NCBI RefSeq assembly: GCF_026624755.1
Contig: NZ_JAPMXC010000001.1
Span: 1,956,365 to 2,020,364 of the forward strand
Reading direction: 5' to 3'
Source: Robbsia betulipollinis
Lineage (GTDB): Bacteria; Pseudomonadota; Gammaproteobacteria; Burkholderiales; Burkholderiaceae
Length of the DNA: 64,000 nucleotides
The notes beneath the pieces were generated by a model that made no database searches, was not told where the DNA came from, and was given only the letters and a program-made list of their open reading frames with translations. The position numbers were made by a program, and so were the translations under genes. This document shows positions 23,775 to 32,161 of the stretch, one piece after another (the stretch's first letter is position 1; each line of letters starts with the position of its first letter).

Positions 23775-25899
23775 GCCGGGCATGATGCTGATCGTGGCGC
23801 TGTCGGTGGGCGCGGGCGTGCTGTTCACCCATGCCATCGGTGTGTTGCGCGCGCGCGCGACGCAGGTCGAGCACATGGCGGTATTGCGCGCGGTCCTGAC
23901 GTCGGAATGGCGCCAGGCGGATCGCGTCGCGTCCCTGGCGCTCACGGACCGGCTCGACGCGGCGCGCGATGCGGTGTGCGGTGCGGGACGGTCGGCGGCG
24001 GCCCGCGACGGGCTGGACCGCTGGGTGCAGCGGCACCCGGGCACGCGGGTCGAACTGACCGATGCCATGGGCCGGATGGGTTACACGAGCGCGCTCGATC
24101 TGGATGCCATGCCGCTCGCGCGCGCCGACATGATCGGGGCGGCTTTGCGGCCGGTTCCAGCTCCGGTCCGTGGCGCTCACCATCTCGACCGCGACGCCGA
24201 CCGCGACGCCCGACGCTTCGCGCCGGTCGGCCACGGGCGCTATGGCTGGATCGGCGTGCGGCGCATCGCCTGCGCGCCGGCGCGCGCCCGGCTGCTGTGG
24301 CTGGAGATCGATGCCCAGGCATCGCTCGACGACCTGCGCGCGCGCCTGGGCGGCGCGCTGGAACTGACCGATACGGGCGCATTCAACAACGACGCGCGGG
24401 CGATGCCGGGGCGGGCGTCCGGCTCCCATGCGCTGGTATTGCCGCTGCCGCCGGCCGATGCGGCAGCCCGGCCGCTCGCCGCACTGGCCTGGCGCCCGGC
24501 CGCGACGTTGCCGCCCGCGCCGGCGCGCGTAGCCGTCTCGGCCGACATGCCCGACATGCCCGGCGATGCGAACCGGCGGTTGCATTGGCAGGTGGCCGCC
24601 TGCGGCGCGATGTTGCTGCTCGCGATGCTGGGGGCGGCCCTGGCGCTGCGCGCACTGTTCGCGCCGCTGGGGCGCTCGGTCGCGGTGCTGGCGCAGCTGG
24701 CGCAGGGGCGCTACGCCGCCGCGACCGACCCCGAGGACAGCGAGCGCGGCGACGCCGCCGGAGCGATCGCCCGCGACGTGACCGTGCTGCGCGGCGAGCT
24801 ATTGAATCTGCAGATGCTGCGCGACGAACGGGAGCGCGGCGCGCGACAGCAGGCGCGCCTGGTGCGGTGGCAGTTGCGCACGCTGGCCGACGCGTTGGAC
24901 GAGGCCGAACGCAACGATGTCGTGGCCCTGCTCGATGCCGCCACTTCGCAGGGAGAGGCCGCCGGCACGCTGGCGGATCTCGCGGCGGTGCTCGGCCGGC
25001 TGTCGGACCTGATCGCCACGCAGCACGGCAAGCTGCGTGGCCTGCTGGCCGACCTCGCGCTCGCGCTGGAGAACGAGACCCGCTTCGCGGCGCTGCGCCA
25101 GGAGCTGGAGATCGCCCGACAGATGCAACTGTCGATCCTGCCGCGTGCCGCGCCCGGCGTCGCGGGGATCGAACTGGCGGCGTCGATCATTCCGGCACGC
25201 GAAGTCGGCGGCGATTTCTACGACTATTTCATGATCGACGACGCGCATCTCGGCGTCGTCGTCGCGGACGTCTCGGGAAAGGGCGTGCCCGCGGCCTTTT
25301 TCATGGCGATCGCCCGGTCATTGCTGAAGAACACCGCGTTGCTGCTGCGCGAACCCGAGGTCGTGATGGCGCGGCTGAACCAATTGCTGTGCGAGGACAA
25401 CGCGCAACTGATGTTCGTCACGTTGTTTCTCGGCGTGCTGGACGTGCGCACGGGCGCGCTGGTCTATGTCAACGCCGGCCACAATCCGCCGCTCCACGTG
25501 CGCCCTGGCGCGGCACCGGTCTGGCTGCGCGCGGGCCGCAATATGGCGCTGGGCATCGTCGAGGGCCTGGCGTTTCACGCCGACACCCTGCATCTGGCGC
25601 GCGACGACGTCCTGTTTCTCTACACCGACGGCGTGACCGAGGCGCAGGCCTGCGACGCGGCCCTGTTCGGTGAAGCGGCATTGCGCGACGTGGTGGACGG
25701 CACGGCGCGGCCCGGCGTGCCGATGCGGGACGTCAACGATGCCGTCGTCGCCGCGATCCGCGATTTCGAGCGCGGCATGCCGCAAGCCGACGACATCACC
25801 TGTTTCGCGCTGCGCTATGTGGGCCCCCCCGGGGGCCACCCCGCCGGTGTCGTCGCAGAGGCCGCGCCGGTCGCCTCCCAGCCCAACACGAGACGATGA
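23764..25899 (+). CDS. Membrane-bound RsbU/BtrU-type PP2C serine phosphatase
   Basis: 711 aa from a GTG at 23764, 11 bases inside the upstream gene. N-terminal helix (MMLIVALSVGAGVLFTHAIG), periplasmic domain of about 250 residues, second helix (AACGAMLLLAMLGAALALRA), a HAMP-like linker (SVAVLAQLAQGRYAAATD), a coiled coil and a C-terminal SpoIIE/PP2C domain: EIARQMQLSILPRAAPG, EVGGDFYDYF (residue 480 on), VVADVSGKGVPAAFF, YVNAGHNPPLHV, FLYTDGVTEAQ and PQADDITCFALRY, which provide the metal-binding Asp residues. It should dephosphorylate the STAS partner of the kinase at 20196 in response to an external signal. The last 85 bases overlap the converging GNAT gene. Confidence 0.92.
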   Translation: MRIKPGMMLIVALSVGAGVLFTHAIGVLRARATQVEHMAVLRAVLTSEWRQADRVASLALTDRLDAARDAVCGAGRSAAARDGLDRWVQRHPGTRVELTDAMGRMGYTSALDLDAMPLARADMIGAALRPVPAPVRGAHHLDRDADRDARRFAPVGHGRYGWIGVRRIACAPARARLLWLEIDAQASLDDLRARLGGALELTDTGAFNNDARAMPGRASGSHALVLPLPPADAAARPLAALAWRPAATLPPAPARVAVSADMPDMPGDANRRLHWQVAACGAMLLLAMLGAALALRALFAPLGRSVAVLAQLAQGRYAAATDPEDSERGDAAGAIARDVTVLRGELLNLQMLRDERERGARQQARLVRWQLRTLADALDEAERNDVVALLDAATSQGEAAGTLADLAAVLGRLSDLIATQHGKLRGLLADLALALENETRFAALRQELEIARQMQLSILPRAAPGVAGIELAASIIPAREVGGDFYDYFMIDDAHLGVVVADVSGKGVPAAFFMAIARSLLKNTALLLREPEVVMARLNQLLCEDNAQLMFVTLFLGVLDVRTGALVYVNAGHNPPLHVRPGAAPVWLRAGRNMALGIVEGLAFHADTLHLARDDVLFLYTDGVTEAQACDAALFGEAALRDVVDGTARPGVPMRDVNDAVVAAIRDFERGMPQADDITCFALRYVGPPGGHPAGVVAEAAPVASQPNTRR

Positions 25900-26588
25900 T
25901 GCCCATCGACATCGCCCGCGCCGACCACACGAAAACCGGCCATCTGCAGATTGTGCCGGCTCGCCGGATTGTGCGGCGAGACGATCGCCCAGAAGCGGTG
26001 CGCGCCCCGGCGACGCCCCTGTTGCAGTCGTGCCTCGATCAGACGGCGTTGCAGGCCGTGGCCGCGCCATGCCGGATCGACCATGCAGCTCGCCAGTTCC
26101 GGCAGCCGCGCCCTTGCCGGCGCGCCCCAGGGCGACCGATGCGCCGAATCCACGCCCGGATCCGCACCCGGATCCGCACCCGGATCCGCACCCGGGTCCA
26201 CACCCGGGTCCACACCCGAATCCGCATTCGAGTCCGCATTCGCGTCCGCGCTTGCGTCCCCATGCGGCAGGTGCAGCATCCCGTAGGCGATCAGCGTCGC
26301 GCCCGCGAAGCAACCCAGCGTGATGCCGGTCGCGCCGCGGTGGCGCGCGATGAAGGCCGCCTCGTCGGACTCCGCGACGTAGCAGTCCGGATGCGTCAGC
26401 GTCGCGAGGACGCGCGCGCGCAGCGCGACGATCGCGGCGGCATGCCGCACCGTCAGACGCCGGATGCGCAGGGAAGGCGTGCTGTCGGGAAAAACCGATG
26501 AGGAGAGGGCGGACGAAGGGAGACCCGATGAAGCGAGAGCCGACGAAGGCGGCGGCGTGGCGGGCGTATGGCGTGCGGTGGGTGTCAT
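25815..26588 (-). CDS. GNAT family N-acetyltransferase with repeat insertion
   Basis: 257 aa. The acetyltransferase core starts near residue 40 (SLRIRRLTVRHAAAIVALRA) and ends with the acetyl-CoA-binding region (ASCMVDPAWRGHGLQRRLIE) and FWAIVSPHNPASRHNLQMAG. In the middle a run of DPGADPG-like units is encoded by a 12-bp tandem repeat (26145-26258). Both ends collide with neighbours: the last 85 bases overlap the phosphatase gene, and the first 61 overlap the start of the substrate-binding protein on the other strand. The start may therefore be further downstream than 26588, although no internal Met is available. Substrate unknown. Confidence 0.72.
   Translation of the reverse strand: MTPTARHTPATPPPSSALASSGLPSSALSSSVFPDSTPSLRIRRLTVRHAAAIVALRARVLATLTHPDCYVAESDEAAFIARHRGATGITLGCFAGATLIAYGMLHLPHGDASADANADSNADSGVDPGVDPGADPGADPGADPGVDSAHRSPWGAPARARLPELASCMVDPAWRGHGLQRRLIEARLQQGRRRGAHRFWAIVSPHNPASRHNLQMAGFRVVGAGDVDGHHRLVLGWEATGAASATTPAGWPPGGPT
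26145..26258 (-). repeat. 12-bp tandem repeat array inside the GNAT gene
   Basis: About nine degenerate copies of a 12-base unit (GGATCCGCACCC on the plus strand), decaying toward the right end. In the GNAT frame it encodes alternating DPGA/DPGV and NADS/NADA units. All units are multiples of three. Confidence 0.85.
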
Positions 26589-27775
26589 GTCTGCTGGTGC
26601 TCGTCGGAGGCGCGCGGCTGCTGGCGCAGTGGCCCACGATGAGTGACACGGAAACGCCAGGCGTTCACGCCGCCGCGGGCCTCACCCACCACGTCGGCGA
26701 ATTCCTCGCACCGCGCCCGGCGCCTGCCGCCACGCGCGAATGGACGATCGCGATGGTGCTGCCACGCCCGGAACAGAATGACGAGATCGCCTTCCGGCGA
26801 TACCTGGCGCGGCACCACGTCGCGGCGCGCTATGCGCAGGTGGCATTCACGGGACGGGCGCGGGACCGCGCGGCGCTGGTACGGCAGGTACGGGCGCTGC
26901 GTCCCGACCTGATCTATGCCTGGGGCACGCCGACGACGCTGGCGCTGGCCGGACGTTACGACGATCCGGAGCGCGGCCCGGGCATCCGCGATATTCCCAT
27001 CGTCTTCGCCGAGGTAAGCGACCCGGTGGGGGCGGGCATCGTGGCGTCGCTCGACGCGCCCGGGCGCAATGTCACCGGCGTGCCGCATATCGCGCCGCTG
27101 GAGACGCAGCTGGAGGTGCTGCGGTCCTACCGGAACTTCCGCCGGATCGGTTTCATCGACAATCCGCTGGAAGTGAATTCCGCACTGCTGCTCGCCCGGC
27201 TGCGCACGCTCGCGCACGCGCGCGGCATCGACATCGTCGCGCGGGAAGTCGGCCTGCGGGCCGACGGCGCCGCCGATGTCGCGACGATTCCCGCGCGGGT
27301 ACGGGAACTCAGGACTGCCGGGGCGGACGTGTTGTACATCGGCGCGAGCACGCTGCTGGCCTTCAGCCAGCGCGATCTGGTCACCACGGCGGCGCTCGCT
27401 GCGGGTCTGCCCACGTTCTGCACGACCGAGAGCATCCTGCGCCAGTCGCGCTGTCTGTACGGGATTTTCTCGAACGGCGGCACGGTCGGGGAGTTCGCCG
27501 CCTTCAAGGCCGAGCGGATCCTGGTCGACGGGCACGCGCCCGCCGCCATTCCGGCCCGACCGCTGGCGCGGTTTTCAACCGTCGTGAACCTGGCGGTCGC
27601 GCGCCGTCTGGATCTTTATCCGCCGCTGGCGCTGTTGCAGGCCGCCGAGGTCGTCGGTGTGGCGGCGTCGGAGCCGGTCAGGTCGGCCGCCAGCCCGTCG
27701 GGATCCGCTTCGAGCCGCAGACTGCTCGACGACAGCGTCGCCGCCTCGGCCGGTTCCAGCGCGCCGCCCAGGTAG
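26528..27775 (+). CDS. Orphan ABC-type substrate-binding protein (TrpX/PF04392-like)
   Basis: 415 aa; ATG 26528 with AAGGGAGA upstream. An N-terminal hydrophobic segment (WVSCLLVLVGGARLLAQW) exports or anchors it. The body has the two-lobed fold of the TrpX-like family: LIYAWGTPTTLALAGRYD, IPIVFAEVSDPVGAGIV, RNVTGVPHIAPLETQLEVLR, ADVLYIGASTLLAFSQRDLV and CLYGIFSNGGTVGEFAAFKA. No permease or ATPase gene is nearby, so a transport role is doubtful. Lying after the sensor/phosphatase operon on the same strand, it may serve as ligand-sensing input. The core ends near 27665; the remaining C-terminal tail overlaps the converging S9 peptidase by 160 bases. Confidence 0.8.
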   Translation: MKREPTKAAAWRAYGVRWVSCLLVLVGGARLLAQWPTMSDTETPGVHAAAGLTHHVGEFLAPRPAPAATREWTIAMVLPRPEQNDEIAFRRYLARHHVAARYAQVAFTGRARDRAALVRQVRALRPDLIYAWGTPTTLALAGRYDDPERGPGIRDIPIVFAEVSDPVGAGIVASLDAPGRNVTGVPHIAPLETQLEVLRSYRNFRRIGFIDNPLEVNSALLLARLRTLAHARGIDIVAREVGLRADGAADVATIPARVRELRTAGADVLYIGASTLLAFSQRDLVTTAALAAGLPTFCTTESILRQSRCLYGIFSNGGTVGEFAAFKAERILVDGHAPAAIPARPLARFSTVVNLAVARRLDLYPPLALLQAAEVVGVAASEPVRSAASPSGSASSRRLLDDSVAASAGSSAPPR

Positions 27776-29724
27776 CGCGCCAGAAAGGCCTCGGCCAGCG
27801 CGAAGAACGACAGGCGGTTCTCCGGTCGCGCGAAGCCGTGGCCTTCATCCGGGTACAGCGCATAGGTCACCGGCACGCCGGCCTGCTGCATCGCCGCGAC
27901 CATCTGGTCGGCCTCGGCCTGCTTGACGCGCGGATCGTTCGCGCCTTGCGCGATGAGCAGCGGGCGCCGGATGCGCTCGGCCAGGAAGAGCGGCGAACGC
28001 TCGCGCAGCAGCGCCTGGCCCGCTTCGGTACGTGGGTCGCCCACGGCCTGGTACAGGATGGTCTTTTGCGATTCCCAGTATTCCGGCACGCTGTCGAGCA
28101 GCGTCTGCAGGTTCGACGGCCCGACGATATCGATGCCGCAGGCATAGCGTTCGGGGTTGCGGGTGAGCGCGGCGAGCGTCGCGTAGCCGCCGTAGCTGCC
28201 GCCCATGATCGCGACGCGATCCGGATCGGCGATGCCCTGCGCGATCGCCCAGTCCACGGCGTCCAGCAGATCGTCGTCCATCTTGCGGCCCCATTCGCCG
28301 TCGCCCGCGTTCACGAAGGCCTTGCCGAAACCGGTCGAACCGCGGAAGTTCAGCGACATCACCGCATAGCCGCGGTCGGCCAGCCACTGGTGTTGCGCGT
28401 CATAGCCGAAATGGTCGCGTGCCCACGGGCCGCCGTGCACGAGCAGGACCAGCGGCGCGGGCGCCGACGGGGCTCGCGAGGCGGACGGGGCCGCCTGCGC
28501 GTCGCGCGCGTCGGTGGCCTTGACGCCTTCGTCGACATCGTCGACATCGCCGACATCGCCGACATCGGCCGCCCCGGTGGTCGATGCCATCGTCGTCGCC
28601 GGGTCGCCGATGCCCGCCGGTAACGTGAGATAGGCGACGAGCGTCAGCCCGTCGCGTGTGGGCAGGGCGAGCGGCTGCATCGGCGCGCTCGCATGGGCCG
28701 CGAGTTCCGGACGCGCGTCGAAGAGCTTGACGAGTGTGCGCGCCGCGCGCTCGTACCGGTACGTCGCGCCCGGATGGCGATCCGTGATCGACGCGATGAG
28801 CCACACCGCGTCGTCCTCGGTGCGGCTTTGCAGGGCCCAGTCGCCGATGTCCTGGCTGGCGAGGAAGTCCAGGTCCGGCTGCAGCGCCGGGTCCAGCGCA
28901 TGGTATTCGAGGCGCTGGTAGTCGACCGAGCACGCCACCGGCACGCCCGTGTCCGGATCGGTCAGGTAACCGCCGACGTCGGCGCGCGGGTCGGCGAACA
29001 GCACCGTGGTTGCGCCGCTGGCGATGTCCACCTGCGTCAGCGCCGCGGTGTCGCGCCCGCGGCTGTCGCGCAGGTACAGCAGCGTGCCGTCCCGGTTCAG
29101 GCCGGTGCCGTGCGATGTCTTCGCGTCGACGGGATCGAAACTCAGCCAGGGCGCCCACTCCCGCACCGGGCCATCGCCGCCCGCGGGTTTCAGGATCGTG
29201 GAACCGCCATCGGGCCGGACCTCGCTCGCGAGCCGCACGTGGAAGTCCTCGCCGAAATCAAAGTCCGCCAGACCCGGATTCTGGACAACGAGCGTCGTCT
29301 CGCCCGTGTCCAGCCGGATGCGGTAGACATCCGGAAAACGCTTGTCGCGCCGGTTCATCGACACCAGCACCTCGTCGCGGATGTCGCGGCTCAGGCCCGC
29401 GACGTGGGCCATGACGCCGGCGTAGGGCGTCAGGTCCTTGACGTCCATGTCGATGGTATCGAGCGCGTGCACATGCCAGTTCTCGTCGCCGTCGCGGTCG
29501 CGCAGATACAGCATATGGCGGCCGTTGAAGGTCCACGCATAGTGCCGAATGCCGCGGCCGGTGTCGCGCGTCAGCGGCCGGGCGGCGTCCGGCTGGTCGG
29601 CGGGCGCGCGCCAGAGATTGAGCACGCCGTCGAGCGGCGCGAGCCACGCGAGCCAGCGCCCATCGGGGCTGATCGTGGCCGACGCGCGGCGCGGATTTCC
29701 AAAAAGTAGCGCTCTTGGGACCAT
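27616..29724 (-). CDS. S9 family (prolyl oligopeptidase/acylaminoacyl-type) peptidase
   Basis: 702 aa from the ATG at 29724 (GGAG 9 bases upstream); no signal peptide. The N-terminal half is a beta-propeller with repeats such as ATISPDGRWLAWLAPLDG, YAWTFNGRHMLYLRDRDGDE and GLNRDGTLLYLRDSRGRD. The C-terminal alpha/beta-hydrolase domain has LLVHGGPWARDHFGYDAQHQ, the nucleophile motif GGSYGGYATL (Ser near 508), Asp in GANDPRV and His in DEGHGF. A short repeat (VGDVGDVDDVDE, around 28536-28570) separates propeller and hydrolase. It likely cleaves small peptides in the cytoplasm. The tail after LARYLGG is a low-complexity extension that overlaps the ABC protein gene. Confidence 0.9.
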   Translation of the reverse strand: MVPRALLFGNPRRASATISPDGRWLAWLAPLDGVLNLWRAPADQPDAARPLTRDTGRGIRHYAWTFNGRHMLYLRDRDGDENWHVHALDTIDMDVKDLTPYAGVMAHVAGLSRDIRDEVLVSMNRRDKRFPDVYRIRLDTGETTLVVQNPGLADFDFGEDFHVRLASEVRPDGGSTILKPAGGDGPVREWAPWLSFDPVDAKTSHGTGLNRDGTLLYLRDSRGRDTAALTQVDIASGATTVLFADPRADVGGYLTDPDTGVPVACSVDYQRLEYHALDPALQPDLDFLASQDIGDWALQSRTEDDAVWLIASITDRHPGATYRYERAARTLVKLFDARPELAAHASAPMQPLALPTRDGLTLVAYLTLPAGIGDPATTMASTTGAADVGDVGDVDDVDEGVKATDARDAQAAPSASRAPSAPAPLVLLVHGGPWARDHFGYDAQHQWLADRGYAVMSLNFRGSTGFGKAFVNAGDGEWGRKMDDDLLDAVDWAIAQGIADPDRVAIMGGSYGGYATLAALTRNPERYACGIDIVGPSNLQTLLDSVPEYWESQKTILYQAVGDPRTEAGQALLRERSPLFLAERIRRPLLIAQGANDPRVKQAEADQMVAAMQQAGVPVTYALYPDEGHGFARPENRLSFFALAEAFLARYLGGALEPAEAATLSSSSLRLEADPDGLAADLTGSDAATPTTSAACNSASGG

Positions 29725-30062
29725 GTGTTCGACTCCAGTGAATCGCAGCAGTGTACCGCGCACGGCGGCGGCCAGCGCAAGGCGCGTCCGGTACGACGCG
29801 CGCCGAACGCGGCATTCACGCCCGCCGCCCCGCAACGGGGCGGCTGCACAACACCAGTGCGCGGCGCCGTCCACCGACCCCATCCGTGCGCACCACGCCA
29901 TGCCACGACGGTCCCCGAGCAATCTTGAAAATATCCGGCAAGTATATGAATTCTAAGTAATTTAATGTATTGGCATGCAAGCTGCTAACTTGTCTTCAAT
30001 CTTGTATGCAAGATTTCACCGCTTCGTTCGTCCTTTCATACCGCTTGCTGGAGAAACAGGGA
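29725..30062. other. Divergent intergenic region, S9 peptidase / MFS transporter
   Basis: 338 bp. The right half (29920-30020) is markedly AT-rich and should hold the MFS promoter; TTGAAA at 29925 is a possible -35 but no well-spaced -10 could be assigned. It carries the palindrome at 29998-30015. No gene is seen; the in-frame extension of the MFS ORF back to 29970 crosses the operator and has no ribosome site. Confidence 0.6.
29998..30015. promoter_or_regulatory. Palindromic operator candidate for the GntR regulator
   Basis: AATCTTG-TATG-CAAGATT: perfect 7-bp arms around 4 bases, 48 bp before the MFS start. FCD-type GntR repressors commonly bind TTGTATnCAA-like palindromes, and such a regulator is encoded directly after the transporter. 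A related half-site, TTGGCATGCAAG, lies at 29970-29981. Confidence 0.6.
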
Positions 30063-31364
30063 ATGACCACTCGTTTGCCGGATGCCCCCCTCGCGCCGCC
30101 CACCGTCGCGCTACCGGCCCGTACCCGCTGGATCCAGTTGCTGCTCGGTCTGGTCTGCATGGCGGCGATCTCGAGCCCGCAATATGTCTGGACGCTGATG
30201 ACCCGGCCGCTGGCCGCGAAGCTCGGTCTGCCATTGCCCGCGCTGCAGGTGACGTTTTCGCTGCTGATCATCCTGCAGACGTTCTTCTCGCCGTTCCAGG
30301 GCGCGCTCATCGAGCGCTTCGGCCCCCGCGTGCTGATCTCGATCGGCACCGTGATGTCGGGTTTGAGCTGGGTGCTGGCGTCGTACGCGAGCAGCGCGAC
30401 CCTGCTGTATCTCACCTACGGCGGCATCGGCGGCCTGGGCACCGGCATCGTCTATGTCGGCGTGGTCGGCTTGATGGTCCGCTGGTTTCCGGACAAGCGC
30501 GGTTTCGCCGCCGGGCTGGTGGCCGCCGGCTACGGAATGGGTGCGATCCTGACCACATTTCCGATCCACGCATCGCTCGAGACGCGGGGTCTGGACGGCA
30601 CGCTCTGGCTGTTCGGCATCATTTTCGCGGTGGTGGGTCTCGCTGCCGCGCAAGGGCTGCGCACGCCGCCCGCGCATGTCCGGAGCCTGGGCGAGGGCGC
30701 CGGCAGCGTGGCGCGCGACGCCTCCGGCGCCCGTCAGTACCGCCCCGGCGAGATGCTCAAAACGCCGCTGTTCTGGCTGATGTTCGTGATGATGACGATG
30801 ATGTCCACCTCGGGCCTGATGGTGACCTCGCAGATGGCCACCTTCGCGCACGACTTCGGCGTCGCGAACGTCGTCGTCTTCGGTCTGGTCGCCTTGCCGC
30901 TCGCCTTGACGATCGACCGTCTCACGAATGGCCTCACGCGCCCCTTCTTCGGCCTGATATCGGACCGTTTCGGCCGCGAAACCACGATGTTCTTCGCGTT
31001 CGCGCTCGAAGGCGTGGCGATGGCGCTGTGGCTCGCCACGCGGGACAACGCGGTATTGTTCGTGTTGTTGTCCGGTGTGGTATTTTTCGGCTGGGGCGAG
31101 ATCTTCTCGCTGTTCCCGTCGACGCTGACCGACACCTTCGGCACCCGCTACGCCACCGCGAACTACGGCTGGCTGTACATTTCGCAGGGGATCGGATCGA
31201 TCTTCGGCGGGCCGCTCGCGGCGTTGATGCATCAGCATACGGGCAGCTGGAATCCCGTTTTCGGCACGGCGATCACGCTCGACATCTGTACCGCGCTGCT
31301 GGCGATCCTGGTCCTGCGGCCCCGCCGCCGGCGTTTTCTGGCCGCCGCGCGTCAAGCCGGTTGA
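30063..31364 (+). CDS. MFS transporter, oxalate/formate antiporter (OxlT)-like
   Basis: 433 aa with twelve hydrophobic helices. Features include the MFS loop 2-3 region FGPRVLISIGTVMSGLSWVL, the helix GIGGLGTGIVYVGVVGLMVR and WFPDKRGFAAGLVAAGYGMG, which is characteristic of the OxlT branch of monocarboxylate antiporters. The second half repeats the pattern (FFGLISDRFGRETTMFFAFA). The ATG at 30063 is preceded by CAGGGA. The GntR gene follows after 23 bp, so the pair is probably an operon under self-control. Substrate presumably a small carboxylate. Confidence 0.85.
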   Translation: MTTRLPDAPLAPPTVALPARTRWIQLLLGLVCMAAISSPQYVWTLMTRPLAAKLGLPLPALQVTFSLLIILQTFFSPFQGALIERFGPRVLISIGTVMSGLSWVLASYASSATLLYLTYGGIGGLGTGIVYVGVVGLMVRWFPDKRGFAAGLVAAGYGMGAILTTFPIHASLETRGLDGTLWLFGIIFAVVGLAAAQGLRTPPAHVRSLGEGAGSVARDASGARQYRPGEMLKTPLFWLMFVMMTMMSTSGLMVTSQMATFAHDFGVANVVVFGLVALPLALTIDRLTNGLTRPFFGLISDRFGRETTMFFAFALEGVAMALWLATRDNAVLFVLLSGVVFFGWGEIFSLFPSTLTDTFGTRYATANYGWLYISQGIGSIFGGPLAALMHQHTGSWNPVFGTAITLDICTALLAILVLRPRRRRFLAAARQAG

Positions 31365-31387
31365 ATGCCGCATGCTAAAAGGGTGAC

Positions 31388-32158
31388 ATGCTTTCGGGTG
31401 CAATGCTTTCGGATGGTCGCCGCGCTTCCCGCGTTTCTTCCCGCGTTTCTTCCCGCGCCGAGACCGCGTACGCGCGGCTGCGCGACGACATTTTCACATT
31501 CCGGATGCTGCCGGGCGACCGCTTCACCGAAAGCGACGTCGCCGCCTGCCTGGGCATCTCGCGCACTCCGGTGCGCGAAGCCCTGCTGCGGCTGCAAGGC
31601 GAGGGGTTGGTGCGGGTACAGTTTCGCAGCGGCTGGGAAGTGGTGCCGCTCGATTTCGGCCGTTTCGAGGATCTCTACGAACTGCGCAAGCTGATCGAAC
31701 GGCATGCGATCCGCACCCTGTGCGTCGAGACCCACGCGCGCGTCGACCGGGCCGTACTGACCGATCTGCGCGCGCAATGGTGCGGACCCGCCGACGCTGC
31801 GCCGCTCGACAGCGTGGCGGCTGCCGCGCGCGACGAAGCCTTCCATATCGCGCTGGTGCGCGCGGCCGGCAACGCCGAGATCCTGGATACCTTCGCGCAT
31901 CTGACCGACAAGATCCGGGTGATTCGCCGTCTCGATTTCGAGTACGACAGCCGCGTGCGGGTGATCCGCGGCGAACACGCGGCGCTGCTCGACGCCATCC
32001 TCGCGCGCGATGCGGCCGCCGCGCTGGAGCTGATCGGCGCGCATATCGATGCCGCGCACGCCGAGGTCAGCAAGATCACCGTGCAGCGTATCCAGCAGGC
32101 GCGCGCGGATGCGCTGCGCGGCCAGCCCGACGCGATCCGCATGCGGCACGCGCTCTAG
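31388..32158 (+). CDS. GntR family transcriptional regulator (FCD/FadR-like)
   Basis: 256 aa. Winged-helix N-terminal domain (AYARLRDDIFTFRMLPGDRF, TESDVAACLGISRTPVREAL, LLRLQGEGLVRVQFRSGWEV) and an all-helical FCD effector domain (FEDLYELRKLIERHAIRTLC, DEAFHIALVRAAGNAEILDT, GEHAALLDAILARDAAAALE) whose His residues would bind a metal near the ligand. A 12-bp duplication near 31429 gives VSSRVSSR in the N-terminal tail. It likely controls the preceding transporter through the palindrome at 29998. Confidence 0.9.
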   Translation: MLSGAMLSDGRRASRVSSRVSSRAETAYARLRDDIFTFRMLPGDRFTESDVAACLGISRTPVREALLRLQGEGLVRVQFRSGWEVVPLDFGRFEDLYELRKLIERHAIRTLCVETHARVDRAVLTDLRAQWCGPADAAPLDSVAAAARDEAFHIALVRAAGNAEILDTFAHLTDKIRVIRRLDFEYDSRVRVIRGEHAALLDAILARDAAAALELIGAHIDAAHAEVSKITVQRIQQARADALRGQPDAIRMRHAL

Positions 32159-32161
32159 TCT

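Noticed and set aside
29970-30062. Upstream start extending the MFS protein by 31 residues
   Set aside because: The extension crosses the palindromic operator, has no ribosome site and adds non-family sequence.
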